This document shows, piece after piece, positions 1-7,000 of a DNA stretch of 7,810 nt. The notes below the pieces were generated by a model. That model searched no databases. It worked only from the letters and a program-made list of their open reading frames with translations, and had not been told where the DNA came from. Origin of the DNA: Bacillota bacterium (lineage in GTDB: Bacteria > Bacillota > Clostridia > Tissierellales > Peptoniphilaceae); contig JAEXCD010000008.1 in assembly GCA_023393715.1 (NCBI GenBank), forward strand, positions 1-7,810, read 5' to 3'. Numbering within the stretch: position 1 is the stretch's first letter; each line of letters starts with the position of its first letter. The position numbers and the translations under genes were made by a program.

Positions 1-73
1 ATTCTCGTTCAACTTGCATGTGTTATGCACGCCGCCAGCGTTCGTCCTGAGCCAGGATCAAACTCTCATGTAA
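1..73 (-). rRNA. 16S ribosomal RNA, 5' end (partial, runs off the left edge)
   Basis: Read on the minus strand, the segment contains the universal bacterial 16S start AGAGTTTGATCCTGGCTCAG, followed by GACGAACGCTGGCGGCGTGC and ACACATGCAAGT. These match the conserved first 60 or so bases of bacterial small-subunit rRNA. The mature 5' end is placed at about 73 by counting seven bases upstream of AGAGTTTGAT, as in the E. coli numbering, so it is uncertain by a few bases. Only the 5' domain start is present; the rest lies to the left. The bases fit a Firmicute, but the segment ends before the variable regions that would allow genus assignment. Confidence 0.97.
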
Positions 74-143
74 AGTTTGCGAGTTCAATCTTGACTCTCA
101 TTATTTTTGAATTATTTAACTCAAAGTTATTTGATTGATATTT

Positions 144-157
144 GGTTTTCAAGGTTC
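144..157 (-). promoter_or_regulatory. boxA-like antitermination element in the 16S leader
   Basis: On the minus strand the leader reads GAACCTTGAAAACC, about 70 bases before the mature 16S end. It resembles the boxA-type sequence found in Firmicute rRNA leaders and spacers (CTTTGAAAAC or CCTTGAAAAC), which recruits NusB, NusE and other Nus factors so that RNA polymerase resists Rho over untranslated rRNA. The assignment is by motif likeness and position only. Confidence 0.5.
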
Positions 158-159
158 TT

Positions 160-174
160 GTCACGCGATGTGAC
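160..174 (-). other. Hairpin at the 5' end of the rRNA leader transcript
   Basis: GTCAC (174-170) and GTGAC (164-160) form a perfect five-base-pair stem around the loop ATCGC when read on the minus strand. The -10 box ends at 181, so initiation at G174 would put this hairpin at the very 5' end of the precursor, directly before the boxA-like element. It could protect the 5' end or act with boxA. The stem is directly visible; the start site is predicted. Confidence 0.5.
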
Positions 175-180
175 TTGACT

Positions 181-236
181 ATCATAGCATCGTTGCGGGA
201 TGTTGTCAAATGCTTTTTCCAAATTTTTTGAAAGTG
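181..236 (-). promoter_or_regulatory. rRNA operon promoter with consensus -35, extended -10 and UP-like A-tracts
   Basis: On the minus strand there is a perfect -35 TTGACA (209-204), a 17-bp spacer and a -10 TATGAT (186-181, five of six consensus bases). TGC directly before the -10 gives an extended -10 (TGn). Upstream of the -35, roughly 210-236, are A-tracts (AAAAAATTT and GGAAAAAG), as in UP elements bound by the alpha C-terminal domain. Predicted start is A175 or G174. A G start would fit the GTP-sensitive initiation known for Firmicute rRNA promoters. It drives the 16S gene about 100 bases downstream. Confidence 0.9.
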
Positions 237-258
237 GATCGGACGCTCATTTTCCTGA

Positions 259-278
259 TGAAACAGCCATTTGTTTCA
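259..278. repeat. Seven-bp perfect inverted repeat between the J-protein gene and the rRNA promoter
   Basis: TGAAACA (259-265) and TGTTTCA (272-278) are perfect inverted arms around a 6-base loop. It lies 65 bp past the stop of the J-protein gene and about 50 bp upstream of the rRNA -35 box. Neither strand has a T-run after it, so it is not a standard intrinsic terminator. It might be an operator-like site or a 3' processing hairpin. The remaining sequence from 279 to 342 shows an isolated run of seven T on the minus strand (327-321) but no convincing hairpin before it. Confidence 0.35.
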
Positions 279-342
279 CATTGATCCCGCGATTGAGCCC
301 CAATACCGTGATTGAACTGCAAAAAAATCTTTTCAGGAAGCC

Positions 343-1128
343 TTATCTCTTCAATTTTCTGTATCTTTGGATATTCTCCTCCGACAGAAATTCATATGCT
401 CCGTTCACTCTCTGGAACATTTCGGTTGCTCCCGGAGATTTGTTGATATCGGGATGATATTGCTTCGCCAGCTTTCGATAAGCCAGCTTCACCTGATAGC
501 TGTCCGTCGAGTAGGAAAGTCCCAGCACATTGCAGCTCTCCTCGTATTTTTTAATGAAATCGGCCGCAGGATTATAGGTGTTCTGCTGTGCATTCTGATA
601 ACCGCCATAGCCGCCCTGTGAGCCGCCGACATGCCCATAGTATGCGCCGGAGCCGACGTTACGAAACCATTCGTCGAACAGGCGGTCCCACTGCTCCTGC
701 TGCGCACGCCGATTTCTTTCGCGTTCCGCCCGCTCCGACTCCTCCTGCTTCTTTCGATACGACGCTCCATATGAGCCGAACGATCCGCCGCCCTTCCTGC
801 CCAGGCGGTACCAGTCTGCACGATCATACAGATATTCGCACAGCACGTACTTGGCATAGTCGAGAAAGGATACGAATTTCGTTCCCAGAAGCGGAAATAC
901 CATGATGATAAAAAGCGGGATCCACAGCTGCCACCGGGAGAAAAGAAGAAGCGAGAAGGGATTGAGGATCACAAAAAACATGGCGCAGCTCAGGAGCGGC
1001 GCTAAAATCTGGCGAATGCCGTCCACCGTGTGAACCAGATACTGAAGAACGGTAATCAGGCCTCCGAAAATGACGTCCAATAACCGGGCGATGCCGAATA
1101 AAATGGCGCCCCATGCTCGTTTAATCAT
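343..1128 (-). CDS. Membrane-anchored J-domain (DnaJ/Hsp40-like) protein, J domain at the C-terminus
   Basis: The protein has 261 residues. Residues 8-33, 41-64 and 67-83 are strongly hydrophobic, giving two or three membrane segments. Residues 124-150 are highly charged (Glu/Arg/Gln), probably helical or coiled. Residues 157-180 are Gly/Tyr-rich. A J domain follows at about 196-257, with the essential HPD motif at 225-227 after a basic helix II (KLAYRKLAKQY) and a helix III ending in NGAYEFLSEE. J domains stimulate DnaK ATP hydrolysis, so this protein should recruit DnaK to the inner face of the membrane. It lacks the zinc-finger and client-binding domains of true DnaJ, and its J domain is C-terminal rather than N-terminal. 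The ATG has AGGAGA six bases upstream (1140-1135). It lies 58 bp downstream of the ABC exporter gene with no terminator between them, so co-transcription is likely. The client is unknown. Confidence 0.9.
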   Translation of the reverse strand: MIKRAWGAILFGIARLLDVIFGGLITVLQYLVHTVDGIRQILAPLLSCAMFFVILNPFSLLLFSRWQLWIPLFIIMVFPLLGTKFVSFLDYAKYVLCEYLYDRADWYRLGRKGGGSFGSYGASYRKKQEESERAERERNRRAQQEQWDRLFDEWFRNVGSGAYYGHVGGSQGGYGGYQNAQQNTYNPAADFIKKYEESCNVLGLSYSTDSYQVKLAYRKLAKQYHPDINKSPGATEMFQRVNGAYEFLSEENIQRYRKLKR

Positions 1129-1186
1129 TGCGTCTCTCCTCTCCCCCTATCTCGTCGAGGGTATTTTATCATTCCTTGTGCGCTCG

Positions 1187-2983
1187 TCACGACACATTCC
1201 CGGTCTTTCGAGAAATTTCCTGGTTTTCAATCACCTGGTACAAGTCGTAGTAAACGCCCCGCATCCGCAGGAGCTCTTCGTGCGTCCCCTGCTCGACGAC
1301 GCCCTCGTCGGTCAATACCAAAATTCGATCCGCATTGCGCACGGTCGAAAGGCGATGTGCGATCGTGATCGTCGTCCGACCGCCCGACAGCGACTCCAGA
1401 GAACTTTGTACCCACTTTTCACTGTGATTGTCCAATGCCGAGGTCGCTTCGTCCAGAATCAAGATCGGCGGATTTTTCAAAAAGACGCGGGCAATGGAAA
1501 GGCGTTGCTTTTGTCCGCCCGACAGCATCACGCCTCGCTCGCCGACATAGGAATCGAACTGATCGGGCAGCTCCATAATAAAGTCGTACGCACCGGAAAG
1601 CTTTGCCGCCTCTTCAATTTCCTCATCCGTCGCACCCGGCTTACCGTACTCGATGTTTTCCCGAATCGTCCCGCTGAAAAGATATACCTCCTGCTGAACG
1701 ATGCCGATGTGATGCCGAAGGCTTTGCAGCGTACAATCCCGAACGTCAACACCGTCGACGGTCACCCGTCCGTCGCTTACGTCATAAAAACGCGGAATCA
1801 GATGGGTCATCGTCGACTTCCCGCTTCCGGACGGGCCGACGATGGCGATATGCTGCCCCGGTTGAATGTCCAGAGATAAATTGTTCAGCACCAGATCGGA
1901 ATGCTCCGGATAGTGAAAGGAAACATCCTCAAACCGAATATGCCCCTGCACCTCATTCAGCACCACCGCGTCGTCCTTCTCCACGATATCGGACTTCGTA
2001 TTCATCACGCGCCAGAAGCGCTCGAGCCCCGTCATGCCCCGTTCAAACTGCTCCGTAAACTCCACGATTCGCGCAACCGTGGACAACAGCGTCTGCGCAT
2101 ACAGGACAAAGGCGACAAACTGCCCCGGCGTAATCCGCCCGGCGTGCAGCGACAGCCCTCCAAACAGCAGAATCGAGGTAATCATCAACCCGTCGAAGAT
2201 ACGCGTCACGGACTGAAAGCCCGCCAGCGCGTAGTAAAAACGACTTTTGATGTTTAAAAATTCCCTGTTGTCGACCTCAAACTTTTTTTCCTCCACCGGC
2301 TCGTTGGCGAAGCTTTTGACGACATGAATTCCCAAAAAGGAATCCTCAATATTGGAATTGATCTGCCCGATCTGTTTGCGCTGCTGCATTTGCGTCCGCC
2401 GCATGCGCTTTCGATACCTGCCGGAAAACAAAAACAGCAGAGGAATCAGCGCAAACAGCACCACTGTCAGCAGCGGATCCAGACGCACCAATATGATAAA
2501 CGAAACGATGAGTTTGATTGCGCCGATGAAATATTCCTCGGGACAATGATGCGCAAATTCCGTGATGTCAAACAGATCCATCGTCATGCTGGCCATGATC
2601 TGTCCCGTTTTGTTCGTCGAAAAAAACGAATGAGGCAGCGTGTGCAAATGCCGATATACGTCGGACCTCATTTGCTTTTCCATTTTTGCACCCATGATAT
2701 GGCCGATGCTTTGCATATAGTAGCGCGCCAGCACCTCGATTACGCGAAGCAATATATAAAATCCGGACATTCTCAGGACAAAGCCGATGTCGAGCCCTGC
2801 GGCATTATTCGATGCCGTATCCGTAATAGAAGCCAAAATAACCGGCAGCGCCAGCTCGCACACCGTGGTCAGCGACGCAAAAAATAAATCCGTTAAAAAC
2901 GTCTTCAAATAACGGCGATAATAGGGTAAAAACGAACGAATCAGCGCCCGATTCGAAAAATGCACCTCTTCCCTTTTCTCCAT
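1187..2983 (-). CDS. ABC exporter half-transporter (fused permease and ATPase, MsbA/BmrA type)
   Basis: The 598-residue protein has the exporter layout: a six-helix membrane domain (about 15-315) followed by one nucleotide-binding domain (about 348-590). Visible ATPase motifs are Walker A GPSGSGKST (383-391), a Q-loop within VQQE (429-432), signature LSGGQ (487-491), Walker B ILILD with catalytic E512, D-loop SALD (515-518) and the switch histidine H543 (IAHRLSTV). All are consensus, so a homodimer with two active ATP sites is plausible and no partner half-transporter lies next to it. Family members export lipids, drugs or peptides; the substrate cannot be read from the sequence. There is no peptidase domain at the N-terminus. 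The ATG at 2983 has an AAGGGGG SD about nine bases upstream. It is the first gene of a probable operon with the J-domain protein and is divergent from the reductase gene. Confidence 0.95.
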   Translation of the reverse strand: MEKREEVHFSNRALIRSFLPYYRRYLKTFLTDLFFASLTTVCELALPVILASITDTASNNAAGLDIGFVLRMSGFYILLRVIEVLARYYMQSIGHIMGAKMEKQMRSDVYRHLHTLPHSFFSTNKTGQIMASMTMDLFDITEFAHHCPEEYFIGAIKLIVSFIILVRLDPLLTVVLFALIPLLFLFSGRYRKRMRRTQMQQRKQIGQINSNIEDSFLGIHVVKSFANEPVEEKKFEVDNREFLNIKSRFYYALAGFQSVTRIFDGLMITSILLFGGLSLHAGRITPGQFVAFVLYAQTLLSTVARIVEFTEQFERGMTGLERFWRVMNTKSDIVEKDDAVVLNEVQGHIRFEDVSFHYPEHSDLVLNNLSLDIQPGQHIAIVGPSGSGKSTMTHLIPRFYDVSDGRVTVDGVDVRDCTLQSLRHHIGIVQQEVYLFSGTIRENIEYGKPGATDEEIEEAAKLSGAYDFIMELPDQFDSYVGERGVMLSGGQKQRLSIARVFLKNPPILILDEATSALDNHSEKWVQSSLESLSGGRTTITIAHRLSTVRNADRILVLTDEGVVEQGTHEELLRMRGVYYDLYQVIENQEISRKTGNVS

Positions 2984-3026
2984 CCAAATACACCCCCTTA
3001 CAGCATGTTTGTATTACCCCAAATGG

Positions 3027-3079
3027 CTCATTCGACACAGAACGGTTTCTCATCCGGTACAGGACGCCCACCTCATCCG
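3027..3079. repeat. Three CTCATYCG direct repeats in the divergent promoter region
   Basis: CTCATTCG (3027-3034), CTCATCCG (3049-3056) and CTCATCCG (3072-3079) start 22 and 23 bp apart, about two helical turns. The first two copies extend to a shared 17-bp pattern CTCATYCGnnACAGnAC with 14 identical positions. They lie between the divergent exporter and reductase genes, where both promoters must sit. A possible exporter -10 (TAATAC, 3016-3011 minus) lies just beside the first repeat, but no good -35 accompanies it. The spacing suggests a cooperatively bound operator; no regulator gene is nearby. Confidence 0.4.
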
Positions 3080-3162
3080 AACATTTCTGCGCGCATTTTC
3101 AGGAAGAAGGAGCGTAATATGATAAGATAGCGCATACAGGAATCATACTGTGGGAGGCTTCC

Positions 3163-3909
3163 GTGAACACGCATTTCAAAAAAAACATTTTGATCACCGG
3201 TGCATCCGGCGGCATCGGCCAGGCGATTGCACTTCGATTGGCATCGCCCGAAACAAACCTCATCCTTCACTACCATCGTAATGATGTCCGCGCAGAGGAA
3301 GTCGCGGCGCATGCTCGCAAAAAGGGGAGCGCCGTCTTGCCCGTGCGCGCCGATATCGGCTGCTTTGATGAAGTGGAAAGCGCCGTTCTCGCGGCGCAAA
3401 ATACCTTCGGCACCATCGACGTGCTCGTCAACAGCGCCGGACTGAGCGCGTACGGTCTCGTACAGGACATCTCGCTCGAGGAGTGGGAGCGGCTTTTTCG
3501 CGTCAATGTGCAGGGCCTGTTTCACACCTGCAGACTCGTCGTTCCCGGGATGGTTTCCCAAAAATGGGGGCGCATCATCAACCTGTCCAGTATGTGGGGA
3601 TTGGTCGGCGCCGCGAACGAAAGCCTCTACGCCAGCACAAAGGGGGCGGTGAACGCCTTTACAAAATCACTTGCAAAAGAGCTCGTTTACTCGGGCATCA
3701 CCGTCAACGCCATTGCTCCGGGCGCCGTGCAGACGAAGATGCTGGACGCGCTGTCAGCCGCGGATCTCAGGGTATTATTGGATGAAATTCCGACGGGACG
3801 GCTGATTCAGCCGGGCGAAATCGCCGACTGGGTCGCCCACCTGCTGCAGCCGAGCTGCGACAACCTTACCGGACAAATTATCAGTCCAAACGGAGGGCTG
3901 GTCATATAG
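3163..3909 (+). CDS. Short-chain dehydrogenase/reductase, FabG/YmfI-like
   Basis: This is a 248-residue classical SDR with a Rossmann fold. It has the cofactor loop TGASGGIG (12-19), an acidic-site D64 after strand 3, NSAG (90-93, normally NNAG), structural N115, catalytic Ser at 142-143 (NLSSMWG), and Y156 with K160 in YASTK. IAPG (184-187) and the C-terminal TGQIISPNGG (236-245) are also typical. LHYHRN after strand 2 lacks the acidic residue that selects NAD, so NADPH is likelier. It could be a 3-oxoacyl-ACP reductase or resemble YmfI, the reductase acting on modified EF-P in Bacillus; neither fatty-acid genes nor efp are nearby to decide. The start is GTG, chosen because GGGAGG lies five bases upstream and no in-frame start precedes it. 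It is alone on the plus strand with its own terminator. I see only a weak -10-like TATGAT (3118-3123). Confidence 0.92.
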   Translation: MNTHFKKNILITGASGGIGQAIALRLASPETNLILHYHRNDVRAEEVAAHARKKGSAVLPVRADIGCFDEVESAVLAAQNTFGTIDVLVNSAGLSAYGLVQDISLEEWERLFRVNVQGLFHTCRLVVPGMVSQKWGRIINLSSMWGLVGAANESLYASTKGAVNAFTKSLAKELVYSGITVNAIAPGAVQTKMLDALSAADLRVLLDEIPTGRLIQPGEIADWVAHLLQPSCDNLTGQIISPNGGLVI

Positions 3910-3926
3910 TGACCGCCCTCTTTTTT
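3893..3926 (+). terminator. Rho-independent terminator overlapping the end of the reductase gene
   Basis: GAGGGC (3893-3898) plus GGTCA (3900-3904) pair perfectly with TGACC (3910-3914) plus GCCCTC (3915-3920), an 11-bp stem with a single bulged T at 3899. Six T follow at once (3921-3926). The TAG stop codon at 3907-3909 lies in the five-base loop, so the left arm is made of the last coding codons. On the minus strand the same hairpin is not followed by T, so it should not stop addA transcripts. Confidence 0.93.
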
Positions 3927-3963
3927 ATCCCGTCCCAATCACATTCCTTATTGTCCCGTCCCA
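3925..3963. repeat. Pair of 13-bp direct repeats (TTRTCCCGTCCCA)
   Basis: Two copies, 3925-3937 and 3951-3963, agree at 12 of 13 positions and are separated by exactly 13 bp. They lie in the convergent gap just after the reductase terminator; the first copy includes the last two T of the terminator tail. Function unknown; this may be an old small duplication or a binding site. Confidence 0.5.
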
Positions 3964-3976
3964 TGCGCCTCCTTTG

Positions 3977-3996
3977 CGCGCCGACTTTCCGGCGCG
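3977..3996. repeat. GC-rich hairpin in the convergent gap
   Basis: CGCGCCG (3977-3983) and CGGCGCG (3990-3996) form a seven-base-pair all-GC stem with a six-base loop. In the addA transcript it would lie about 70-90 bases past the stop codon. No U-run follows on the minus strand (the next bases are CAAAGG), so it is not a standard intrinsic terminator, though it could block 3' exonucleases or assist Rho-dependent ending. Confidence 0.4.
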
Positions 3997-4003
3997 GCGC
4001 GAT

Positions 4004-4031
4004 TCATTTCCCGGGCGCGAGCTGCCCGAAT
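4004..4031 (-). repeat. Imperfect 28-bp copy of the 3' end of addA
   Basis: Positions 4004-4031 match 4065-4092, the last codons and stop of addA, at 26 of 28 bases, with a 61-bp offset. The copy keeps the reading sense: it encodes FGQLAPGK-stop against FEQLAAGK-stop in addA. It is out of frame with addA by one base, so it is not a simple readthrough extension. It is probably the remnant of a small tandem duplication. Confidence 0.75.
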
Positions 4032-4064
4032 GCGGATATCAGGTACCACGAGGCGTTGGAGACG

Positions 4065-4092
4065 TCATTTCCCGGCCGCGAGCTGCTCGAAT
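4065..4092 (-). repeat. Parent copy of the duplicated addA 3' end
   Basis: This segment covers the final codons and TGA of addA and is matched by the downstream copy at 4004-4031. Only 33 bp lie between the two copies, too little for an inserted element. Confidence 0.75.
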
Positions 4093-7000
4093 ACCTGACG
4101 AAGCTTTTGCGTTGAAAGGGAGGTCATCGTGCCGTGGTGCAGCCAATACAGGCAAACCTCCTTTACGCGCTTGCCCGTCGCTCGCTCGAGTCCCCGCAGA
4201 TAGAAGGCCATCTGCACCTCGTAATCTTCGGGATGAATGCGGCGATCCGTCTTAAAATCGACAATCACCCACTCATTCGCCTCTTCAAAAAACAAATCGA
4301 TTTGCCCATCGACGGCGCTTTCTCCCGTCTCGTCCGAAAAACGCATCGTAAAAGCGCGCTCTCTCTCGCACCGTGTGGCATGCTGAATTCGCTGCCCGAG
4401 CGCCGAGCCGTAAAAAGCGCACAACGCCTGCTCATCCAAGCTCGCCCGCTCCTCCGCGGTCATGTATTCATCCTCAACAAACTCGTCCAACGCGCGCGTC
4501 ATCTGTTCCGCCGTGTACGGTCGCACGGGAAGGCGCTGAAGCGCGGCATGCATCCTGCTGCCCCACTCCGCCGGAGAAAAGCGTACGGAGCCCTGTATAA
4601 ACCGCGGCGCCGACCTCGCTCCCAACGCGGGCTGTTCTTCGGATACCTCAGAAAATCCCGCCCACTTTGGCCAATCCCGGTAATGCGCATCCAAAAGTCG
4701 GTTTTTTTGCGCGATCTCGGAAACCGTTCGCTTGATCGGCTGCTTCGTATCCGACTGGTAGGCATACTCGAACGAAAAAATATCCGCGCCATTCCAAAGA
4801 GCCTCTTCCGGTTTGAGCTCCTCCGATACACCGACGCGCTGCGCCGACCGATTTCGGTAGCGCTCGCCGTCGCTGACGGTGAAGAAAATGCCGATTTGCT
4901 CCTTATCCCATCCGGCGTAATAATCCTCGATCCCCACCTTTGGCAGCCGATCCGCTAAATCGCCCGAAACCGACTGCTGCGCCACCCGATCGTACAGCAG
5001 CCGATGAACGATCCACGCCATATAGCTATTGTCCGTCTCGAATTGATCCTGAAGCAGCCGGCCGGAGGACTGGGTAAGAAGCCGATCCAGCTTTTTCGCG
5101 CTGCCCACTAAAAACAGGCGCTCCATTGCGCGCGTCAGCGCGACATAGAGCACGCGCACCGCCTCCGATCGCTGCTCTCGTCGAATAAGATCCTCCAAAT
5201 ATAACTGGCGCAGCGTCTTTTTTCGCAAGCTGACACCCGTTTGCTCATCGATTCGAATTAAAGGCAACGCGGCTCCGCCGTCCATATGCACGCGAAGCGC
5301 CGCGCCTCTTCCGTCCGAGTAGAATGCGCGATTTAATTCCACTAAAAAGACATTGGCAAATTCCAGTCCTTTGGATTTATGGATCGTCATCAGGCGAACG
5401 ACGTCATCCTCCTCCGAAAGCGCGGCGGCCGTCGGCAATTCAGCTTCGCTCTTTCTTCGCTCGCTTTGGACATACTGCAAAAAGTCAAAGAGGCTCAGCG
5501 CGCCCTCTGCTTCCAGGCTCTCCATCCAGGAAAGCACGCTGTGCAGATTTTCACGACGCTCTTCTCCATTCGACAGTCCTGAAAAAAAGGAATACAACCC
5601 GCTTTCCAGGAGCACCTGCCAGCTGAATTGCGAAAGGCTCATCTGGCGCTGTAAAAGGCGGAAATGACGCAGCTGCGCCAAAAACGCGCATACGCGCTTC
5701 GCCGTTTCATCCTTCTTTTCCGCAGAATACAGATGGAGCGCGTCACAGAAGCTGTTTTCCGGATAAGCAATGCGAATGGCTGCCAGCGCTTCATCCGAAA
5801 GGCCCACTGCCGCGGAGCTCAAAACCGCCAAAAGCGGGACATCCTGCCGTTCATTGTCGATCACGCGCAGGAGCTGAAAAAAGAGCTGTATCTCCAATGC
5901 CAGCGTATGCTTTGAGGGCGAATCCGTGTAATACGGAATGCCAAAGTGCTGCAGCACCGACTCAAAATCCGCCATGCGACGCTTTGTCCGAAACAAAATG
6001 GCACAATCGCGAAAATGGGCGCCCTCTGCAACGAGACGCTGAATCTCGTGCGCGACGTAGAATGCCTCCGAGCTGATCTCGTCAAAATGAGCGCGGACCG
6101 CTTCCTCATCCTCCTGTGCCGAAGCCTCCTCGAGCAGCGCAATGTGTACCTCTCCTGCGAACGGCTCGGGCGAAAGGCGCGGCACGCTTCGATGAATCGG
6201 CGTTGCATACAAAACATCGCCGAGCTCCGGGGTCATCAAACGATCAAACAGGAAGTTCACAAAATGCAGAATCGCCGGACGGCTTCGGAAATTACTGGTC
6301 AGATCCAGCGCACAGTTTTGCGCACCCTTCTGATAGCGCTCATAGCGCTCCAAAAAGTTTTGCGGTCTCGCCTGCCGAAAAGCATAGATGGACTGCTTGA
6401 TATCGCCTACAAAAAAGAGATTATCCTCCCGGCGGATGCACTCGACAATATAGTCCTGGATCGCGCTTGAATCCTGATATTCATCAAAAAAGATATAGCG
6501 AAAACGGCGCTTCAGGATCTGCTGAATCTCCTCCTGCCCCACCAGCGCCACCATTTCATGCTCGACATCCGAAAAATCGACGCCGTTTTCCATGGCCTTT
6601 TCCGCCTGGTAAAGCCCGGCAAACCGATTCGTCAATTCGATTAAACAGCTCATCGGCCGGATCAGGCTCTGATTTTGCGCGCGCAGCGCCTCAAGGCTCA
6701 TCTCCTGCAGATGTTCCGACATCGGCGTGACGAGCTCCTTGATCTGCTTGCGGCACTCCTTCACCGCCTGCATGATTTCCTCAGAATAGCCGTGTTCGCT
6801 GAGCTCCTTTTTAGAGACTGCGGGAAGCCGTTCAAAGCGCACCCCGGTCAGGCGGGCCGCAAGCTCCGGGACGCGATTCTGCGCCCAGACGCATAGTTCA
6901 TTTCGCAGGGTCTGAACCGATATCGGCTGCTTTGCCAATGCCTCCGGACGCCATTCCGCAAGCAAGCATCTTTTCAGTCTCTGATCCTCTTCGCAGAAAA

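Noticed and set aside
200..457. 85-codon plus-strand frame across the rRNA promoter and J-protein end
   Set aside because: It overlaps a near-consensus rRNA promoter and the J-domain codons of the opposite gene, with no SD that would support it.
1070..1879. 269-codon open frame on the plus strand opposite the exporter gene
   Set aside because: Antisense shadow of a well-supported ABC transporter. It lacks recognisable motifs and a good ribosome site, and its sequence is rich in Arg, His and Gln as expected of a reverse frame.
2324..2887. 187-codon plus-strand frame opposite the exporter membrane domain
   Set aside because: His/Gln/Arg-rich product typical of a reverse-complement frame; no domain or ribosome site that competes with the exporter.
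3091..3142. Direct repeat GCGCAT-n-CAGGAA at 3091-3105 and 3130-3142
   Set aside because: The two copies differ in spacer length and share only two six-base blocks; this may well be chance.
4004..4092. att-like direct repeats flanking an integrated element at the addA end
   Set aside because: Only 33 bp lie between the copies and no integrase or tRNA gene is present, so no inserted element can be claimed.
4134..4958. 274-codon open frame on the plus strand opposite addA
   Set aside because: Antisense shadow of the AddA nuclease region; Arg/Leu-rich, no motifs. addA is intact across the whole span.
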